This document shows positions 6,332-9,434 of a DNA stretch of 9,434 nt, piece after piece; position 1 is the first letter of the stretch, and the number at the start of each line of letters is the position of its first letter. The notes beneath the pieces are model-generated. The model was not told the origin of the DNA and did no database searches. It saw only the letters and a program-made list of their open reading frames with translations. Made by a program: the position numbers and the translations under genes. The DNA is from an uncultured Methanomassiliicoccales archaeon (GTDB lineage: Archaea; Thermoplasmatota; Thermoplasmata; Methanomassiliicoccales; Methanomethylophilaceae), in NCBI GenBank assembly GCA_934234005.1, contig CAKQHC010000062.1, forward strand, positions 1-9,434, read 5' to 3'.

Positions 6332-6760
6332 TCAGTGATGCTGATTCAGAACTATAAGTCCGTACGGAGCAGGTCTGACCCAGTCCGATTCCAGACATAC
6401 AAAAGTATCCGAATACAGCTCCGATACGGGCCTGATCATCATTGCGGGGTATCTGCACGCTTCATATCCAGCACATATTCCGCAGTATCCGCATCCTCCG
6501 TCGGCAAATCCTCTGCATTCGATTCCGTGCGAGTGCAACATAATCATTATGCTCCTTACCGTGTCTCTTAATCCGACCGCGGTTTCGGCAGAAGGTTCGG
6601 CGGACGCGGGGATGCGGCTTACCAGTATGGCCGGAAGTATGCGGAAGGGCTTCCCGGTGTTCCGACACACATTATTGTTCTGGACATCTGGCACAGAAAT
6701 TTCCGTGATAGAATATTCGGGAAATTTGCCGACATCCAATACATTTTTCCATTCGGCCAT
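6332..6760 (-). CDS. Short Cys-rich protein resembling the C-terminal half of DUF2284 metal-binding proteins
   Basis: 142 residues. The C-terminal part (88-135) carries GGCGYCGICAGYEACRYP followed by VSELYSD and a final YGLIVLN. This matches the DUF2284 pattern of C-x2-C-x2-C-x5-C-R-x-P, a Ser-Glu-(hydrophobic) step and a GLxL end. Cys90, 93, 96 and 102 could hold a metal or an iron-sulphur cluster; Cys32, Cys82 and Cys122 are further candidates. The N-terminal CxxC...CPP motif of the family is not seen, and usual family length is about 170-200, so this is either a short variant or a reduced copy. The ATG at 6760 is chosen because a TATA box lies 27 bases upstream (leaderless mRNA), rather than an in-frame ATG at 6820 upstream of that box. 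It has its own terminator. Role unknown; it is divergent from the TPR gene. Confidence 0.6.
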   Translation of the reverse strand: MAEWKNVLDVGKFPEYSITEISVPDVQNNNVCRNTGKPFRILPAILVSRIPASAEPSAETAVGLRDTVRSIMIMLHSHGIECRGFADGGCGYCGICAGYEACRYPAMMIRPVSELYSDTFVCLESDWVRPAPYGLIVLNQHH

Positions 6761-6782
6761 GCTCCGTAATCTCCGCAATGGC

Positions 6783-6791
6783 TTTTTAAAT
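6783..6791 (-). promoter_or_regulatory. TATA box of the DUF2284-like gene
   Basis: ATTTAAAAA on the minus strand is centred 27 bases before the ATG at 6760, so transcription is expected to begin at the start codon itself. It lies within 13 bases of the TATA box of the divergent TPR gene. Confidence 0.6.
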
Positions 6792-6803
6792 CTTATCGAA
6801 AGC

Positions 6804-6812
6804 GTATATATG
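6804..6812 (+). promoter_or_regulatory. TATA box of the TPR gene
   Basis: GTATATATG is centred 28 bases before the ATG at 6836. This predicts a leaderless mRNA, in agreement with the absence of a ribosome binding site. Confidence 0.6.
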
Positions 6813-6835
6813 TTCTGCACAAGGTAGAGTCCTGT

Positions 6836-7348
6836 ATGGCAGAAGCTACACCCGAGAAAAAAATCGCCGCGGCAATGAAAGCCATGGATGAAGGCGATTT
6901 CAAGAAAGCATACACTTCTTTCAAGAAACTTTCAACGGAGTTCCCCGAATCGGCCGAAATCTGGTATTACAAAGCCGAATGCGGAAACTATGCATCTGGA
7001 ATGTTCGGAGCCAAAGTCTCCGTAGACGAGATTATCGAAGCATACAAGAAAGCAATCGAACTCGACGGAGAGAACGTGGAGTATCTCAGGTCTTACGGAT
7101 CGTTCCTTATCAGCGTAAACAAGTACGACGATGCGGAGCAGGCATACCGTGCGGCAGCCGAGGTCGACGAGTCGGAAACGGCATCTCTCTATTCCGAGTT
7201 TGCTATAGAGTATTACAATAATGTAATGGCCACTTACAGCGAGATTATGGAAGATCCCAAAGCCCGTGCCCCTTACGGAAAGAAAGCTCTCCAGTATCTT
7301 CTGATGGCCATCGACATGACTCCCGAAGAAGCCAAAGAACTTCTCTGA
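6836..7348 (+). CDS. TPR-repeat protein, soluble
   Basis: 170 residues with no signal peptide or membrane segment, rich in Ala, Glu, Lys and Tyr. Tetratricopeptide-like helix pairs can be followed: about 7-38 (AMKAMDEGDFKKAYTSFKKLSTEFPES), 41-77 (EIWYYKAECG, then IIEAYKKAIELD), and 81-112 (VEYLRSYGSFLISVNKYDDAEQAYRAAAEVD). A further helical part ends in GKKALQYLLMAIDMTPEEA. Such proteins act as protein-binding scaffolds; the partner is unknown. The start is supported by the TATA spacing. It precedes the ammonium operon in the same direction but is separated from amt by 213 bases containing a T-run and fresh promoters, so it is probably not part of that operon. Confidence 0.85.
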   Translation: MAEATPEKKIAAAMKAMDEGDFKKAYTSFKKLSTEFPESAEIWYYKAECGNYASGMFGAKVSVDEIIEAYKKAIELDGENVEYLRSYGSFLISVNKYDDAEQAYRAAAEVDESETASLYSEFAIEYYNNVMATYSEIMEDPKARAPYGKKALQYLLMAIDMTPEEAKELL

Positions 7349-7391
7349 CGGGGGACATTAAACTCTTTATTAAACCGCTTACATTTTGTCG

Positions 7392-7402
7392 TTTTTTATA
7401 AT
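7392..7402 (+). promoter_or_regulatory. Distal TATA box (P1) of amt, overlapping a T-run after the TPR gene
   Basis: TTTATAAT (7395-7402) would start transcription near 7425, immediately after the first palindrome. The same place contains six T (7392-7397), which could serve as the terminator of the TPR gene. Both uses are compatible. If P1 is active, the amt leader would be about 137 bases. Confidence 0.4.
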
Positions 7403-7406
7403 CTTC

Positions 7407-7424
7407 ATTAGACAATTGTCTAAT
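7407..7424. promoter_or_regulatory. Operator 1: perfect 18-bp palindrome upstream of amt
   Basis: ATTAGACAATTGTCTAAT is its own reverse complement over all 18 bases. It starts 5 bases after the P1 TATA box and reaches the expected start of transcription, the classic position for a repressor site. The core TAGACA-N2-TGTCTA recurs at 7501-7514. Confidence 0.7.
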
Positions 7425-7492
7425 AACGGCCTTATTTTACGATGTATTGGTCCAGTAAAAGGACATTTTTATCGATTATCATCGATGAATTA

Positions 7493-7500
7493 AAATATAA
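7493..7500 (+). promoter_or_regulatory. Proximal TATA box (P2) of amt-glnK
   Basis: AAATATAA lies at the end of an AT run (7488-7502). Transcription is expected near 7523, giving a leader of about 38 bases. The leader contains AGGT at 7552-7555, 6 bases before the ATG, as the ribosome binding site. Confidence 0.55.
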
Positions 7501-7514
7501 TAGACATTTGTCTA
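7501..7514. promoter_or_regulatory. Operator 2: second TAGACA-N2-TGTCTA copy upstream of amt
   Basis: TAGACATTTGTCTA repeats the core of operator 1 with one changed central base. It abuts the P2 TATA box and would lie at about -22 to -9. The centres of the two copies are 92 bases apart. Two matching sites in the same position relative to two TATA boxes strongly suggest one dimeric regulator. Confidence 0.7.
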
Positions 7515-7561
7515 CCGATTAGTCAAAATAATGGCTGAATAAACAGCAATAAGGTAGAAAT

Positions 7562-8896
7562 ATGAATTCGAGAGCTAAGTATCTATCCGCAATCGCAGTA
7601 CTTGCAGTTGCGGCAGTCTCTATATTCATGCTCGCCGGAGATCCCGTTTCCGCCGCCGACCATGCCGTCGGTGACGACCCTAAGGATTTCGCCAACGTGT
7701 CATGGATTCTGATATGTTCGATCCTGGTCTTTGTTATGACTCCGGGAGTTGCACTGTTCTACGGCGGTATGCTCAGAAAGCAGAGCATGTCTTCCATAAT
7801 TGCACAGACTCTCATCGCAATGGGAGTTATGACAGTTTCATGGATTGTCGTCGGTTATTCCCTCGCATTTTCGTCCGGTAACATGTTTTTCGGAAACCTG
7901 GACAAGGTTCTTCTCAACGGCGTATCGGCGGATACAATCCTTGACGGCAGTTCAATACCCGAAATGGAGTTTATGCTGTTCCAGATGATGTTCGGACTTA
8001 TCACTGCGGGAATTGTCCTCGGTGCATGTGCCGAACGTATAAAGTATACTGCAATAACATGGTTCCTTGCAGTGTGGTCTATTCTTGTATATGCCCCTAT
8101 GGCCCATATGGTATGGGGAGGAGGATTCCTTGCAGAGGGACTTCCGTTCGATCTAACAACACTCGATTTCGCCGGAGGAACCGTTGTCCACATATGTGCG
8201 GGTACTACGGGTCTTGCTCTGATTGCGTATCTCGGAAAGAGAAGCGAGAGAACGGTCAAGAGATCGCACAGCATTCCGATGACATTCATCGGATGTCTTC
8301 TCCTGTGGATGGGATGGTTCGGATTCAACGGAGGATCCGGTCTTAACGCCGACGGACAGGCTATCAACGCTATTGTCGTATCCCAGATTTCCGCCGCATG
8401 TGCAATGCTCGGATGGGCTGCGGTTCAGTATCTGCATGTGGGACGTGTCGGAGGACTCGGACTCATTGCCGGTGCAATCGCAGGTTTGGTTGCCATAACT
8501 CCTGCGGCAGGTTATGTTACTCCCGTCGACTCTGTAATCATCGGACTTGTCGGAGGAATCGTGTGTTACTTCGGTGTTATCTTCATGAGACAGAAGTCCG
8601 GACTGGATGATGCGTTGGATGTCATGGGTGTGCACGGTATCGGAGGTATCTGGGGTGCTATCGCTACCGGACTCTTTGCAAGCGAGTCCTACGGCGGTCT
8701 GATATATTCCGGAGACTGGCATCTCATTGTCGGTCAGCTGTTTGCCGTAGTATTCACACTTGTGTTCTGTTTCGTTATGTCGTATGCAATCATATACGTC
8801 ATCGGCAAGATCATCAAGGGTGCACGCATCAGCGAAGACGAAGAAGCAATCGGACAGGACATCATCGAACACGGTGAGCCTGCATACTACATGTGA
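7562..8896 (+). CDS. amt: Ammonium transporter (Amt family)
   Basis: This 444-residue trimeric membrane channel takes up ammonium. Residues 1-32 form a cleavable signal peptide (hydrophobic core 8-25, then PVSAAD), and eleven membrane segments follow between about 46 and 415. The pore residues of E. coli AmtB are all present: the Phe gate pair Phe140/Phe144 (FQMMF), Trp185 (HMVWGGG), Asp202 (LDFAGGTVVHI), the twin histidines His210 and His358 (VMGVHG), and Ser259 (FNGGSG). The cytoplasmic tail (ARISEDEEAIGQDIIEHGE, 421-439) is the element that couples to GlnK. An AGGT ribosome binding site lies 6 bases before the ATG. The gene is followed 11 bases later by glnK, the almost universal arrangement. 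Expression is probably controlled through the two upstream palindromes. Confidence 0.97.
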   Translation: MNSRAKYLSAIAVLAVAAVSIFMLAGDPVSAADHAVGDDPKDFANVSWILICSILVFVMTPGVALFYGGMLRKQSMSSIIAQTLIAMGVMTVSWIVVGYSLAFSSGNMFFGNLDKVLLNGVSADTILDGSSIPEMEFMLFQMMFGLITAGIVLGACAERIKYTAITWFLAVWSILVYAPMAHMVWGGGFLAEGLPFDLTTLDFAGGTVVHICAGTTGLALIAYLGKRSERTVKRSHSIPMTFIGCLLLWMGWFGFNGGSGLNADGQAINAIVVSQISAACAMLGWAAVQYLHVGRVGGLGLIAGAIAGLVAITPAAGYVTPVDSVIIGLVGGIVCYFGVIFMRQKSGLDDALDVMGVHGIGGIWGAIATGLFASESYGGLIYSGDWHLIVGQLFAVVFTLVFCFVMSYAIIYVIGKIIKGARISEDEEAIGQDIIEHGEPAYYM

Positions 8897-8899
8897 GGT
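8895..8899 (+). promoter_or_regulatory. Ribosome binding site that decides the glnK start
   Basis: GAGGT overlaps the amt stop codon and lies 8 bases before the ATG at 8908; with the following bases it reads GAGGTTGAT, close to the archaeal consensus GGAGGTGAT. It favours the ATG at 8908 over an in-frame GTG at 8893, which lies upstream of it. Confidence 0.7.
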
Positions 8900-8907
8900 T
8901 GATTGAA

Positions 8908-9228
8908 ATGAAGATGATCGTAGCAATAATCCGTCCTGAGAAGCTTCAGTGCGCAAAGGATGCAATGAAGGAAGCAGGCGTCTGCGGACTTACCATAACC
9001 CATGTTACCGGGCGCGGATCACAGATGGGACTCAAGTTTACCAACAGGGTCGGAGAGTTTACCGTTGACGAATTGGAGAAGGTAAAGATCGAGTCGGTTG
9101 TCGAGGATGACAAGGTCGATACAATTATTGAAGCAATTCTGAAGGTTGCTCAGACAGGACATCCCGGAGATGGACGCATATTTGTTCTTCCGGTTGAAAA
9201 GTCCATAAAGATAAGAACCGGCGAATAA
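8908..9228 (+). CDS. glnK: PII nitrogen-regulatory protein GlnK
   Basis: A 106-residue trimeric signal protein that senses ATP/ADP and 2-oxoglutarate and plugs the Amt channel when ammonium is plentiful. It begins MKMIVAIIRPEKL. The T-loop spans 37-55 and keeps Gln39 and Lys58, which help bind 2-oxoglutarate and ATP. The C-terminal PII signature TGHPGDGRIFV (83-93) and the closing IRTGE (102-106) are intact. Position 51, the tyrosine uridylylated in enteric bacteria, is Phe here (GEF), so control by uridylylation at that residue is not possible; ligand binding alone probably governs it. The start at 8908 gives the canonical length and follows a good ribosome binding site. Pairing with amt marks it as GlnK rather than the NifI type found beside nitrogenase genes. 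Confidence 0.95.
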   Translation: MKMIVAIIRPEKLQCAKDAMKEAGVCGLTITHVTGRGSQMGLKFTNRVGEFTVDELEKVKIESVVEDDKVDTIIEAILKVAQTGHPGDGRIFVLPVEKSIKIRTGE

Positions 9229-9237
9229 ATCAAACGG

Positions 9238-9257
9238 GGGGGTTATACCCCCATTTT
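9238..9257 (+). terminator. Hairpin-plus-T terminator after glnK
   Basis: GGGGGT (9238-9243), loop TAT and ACCCCC (9247-9252) form a 6-bp stem followed by ATTTTAT. A second, weaker GGGTTT/AAATCC fold with five T (9291-9295) follows and may act as a backup, or serve the convergent gene. Confidence 0.7.
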
Positions 9258-9314
9258 ATGTAATATTCACAATTCGGGTTTTTAAATCCGTTTTTGTAGT
9301 TGTTCAAACACACA

Positions 9315-9434
9315 TTATATTGGTTTGTTGATTTCTTCCGACAGGATTGTGAAGTCTTTGCCGTTGAAGCATATGCCGTACGCCAAAATCCTGCCTTTCA
9401 TCGAATGGAAGTAATCCTTCTCTCTGATCTGAGA
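9315..9434 (-). CDS. C-terminal tail of a second AAA-ATPase-like/PD-(D/E)XK (DUF1703 type) protein, cut by window edge
   Basis: The last 39 codons and a TAA stop are visible; the rest lies beyond the window. The sequence begins QIREKDYFHS and continues RILAYGICFNGKDF. It matches the family's conserved end, where a QIxxKxY helix is followed by a beta strand of the form (I/L)xxYGIxFxxK. That strand belongs to the nuclease-like domain. The assignment rests on a short stretch. It is convergent with glnK and on the same strand as the left-edge relative, but it is a different copy because the nine genes between them separate the two. Confidence 0.6.
   Translation of the reverse strand, partial: SQIREKDYFHSMKGRILAYGICFNGKDFTILSEEINKPI

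Noticed and set aside
7531..7542. Three-codon mini-frame (ATG GCT GAA TAA) in the amt leader
   Set aside because: Too short to separate from chance, and no evidence of translation can be seen.
7349..7561. NrpR-type nitrogen operator (GGAA-N6-TTCC) before amt
   Set aside because: No such pattern is present; the only strong dyads are the TAGACA-N2-TGTCTA pair and weaker hairpins.
8153..8965. 270-codon open frame on the minus strand opposite amt and glnK
   Set aside because: Antisense to two strongly conserved genes; Ser/Thr/Asp-rich low-information translation with no family resemblance.
1..9434. CRISPR arrays, insertion sequences, rRNA or tRNA genes
   Set aside because: No regularly spaced repeats, transposase-like frames, terminal inverted repeats or conserved RNA gene signatures were found on either strand.

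Overview
The window looks like chromosomal DNA of a methanogenic or methanogen-related archaeon, most plausibly Methanomassiliicoccales (Thermoplasmatota). The archaeal signs are TATA boxes placed 25-30 bases before start codons, several apparently leaderless genes, a gatC-gatA-gatB operon with zinc-site GatB, and GAGGT-type ribosome binding sites. The ten stop codons visible are TGA (7) or TAA (3) and never TAG, which fits a lineage that reserves TAG for pyrrolysine, although ten stops are a small sample. The genus cannot be fixed from this sequence alone.

Layout, left to right. At 1-284 (-) lies the N-terminal part of an AAA-ATPase-like protein of the gut-archaeal/bacterial DUF1703 type. 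An intergenic region follows, then an Lrp/AsnC regulator (542-1009, +). Next is aspS (1090-2910, +), a full-length bacterial-type aspartyl-tRNA synthetase. It ends in a hairpin terminator and converges on gatC-gatA-gatB (5985 to 3054, -), whose three genes overlap by ATGA. The gap between aspS and gatB holds three contiguous stem-loops. A 346-base gene-free stretch (5986-6331) precedes a small Cys-rich DUF2284-like gene (6332-6760, -). That gene is divergent from a TPR protein (6836-7348, +), with only 75 bases between the two start codons. A regulatory region with two copies of a TAGACA-N2-TGTCTA palindrome then leads into amt (7562-8896, +) and glnK (8908-9228, +). At the right edge (9315-9434, -) is the C-terminal tail of a second DUF1703-type protein.

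How the genes work together. Two modules stand out. The first is tRNA-dependent asparagine synthesis. The AspRS carries residues that mark non-discriminating enzymes (His31 and Gly89), so it probably also makes Asp-tRNA(Asn), which the neighbouring GatCAB amidates to Asn-tRNA(Asn). The second is ammonium uptake: a membrane ammonium channel (Amt) and its PII partner (GlnK), translated from one transcript and probably switched by an unidentified repressor or activator at the duplicated palindrome.

The best candidates for something undescribed are that duplicated palindrome with its tandem promoters, the stem-loop cluster in the aspS/gatB gap, and the short DUF2284-like protein. No mobile element, CRISPR array, tRNA or rRNA gene was recognised.
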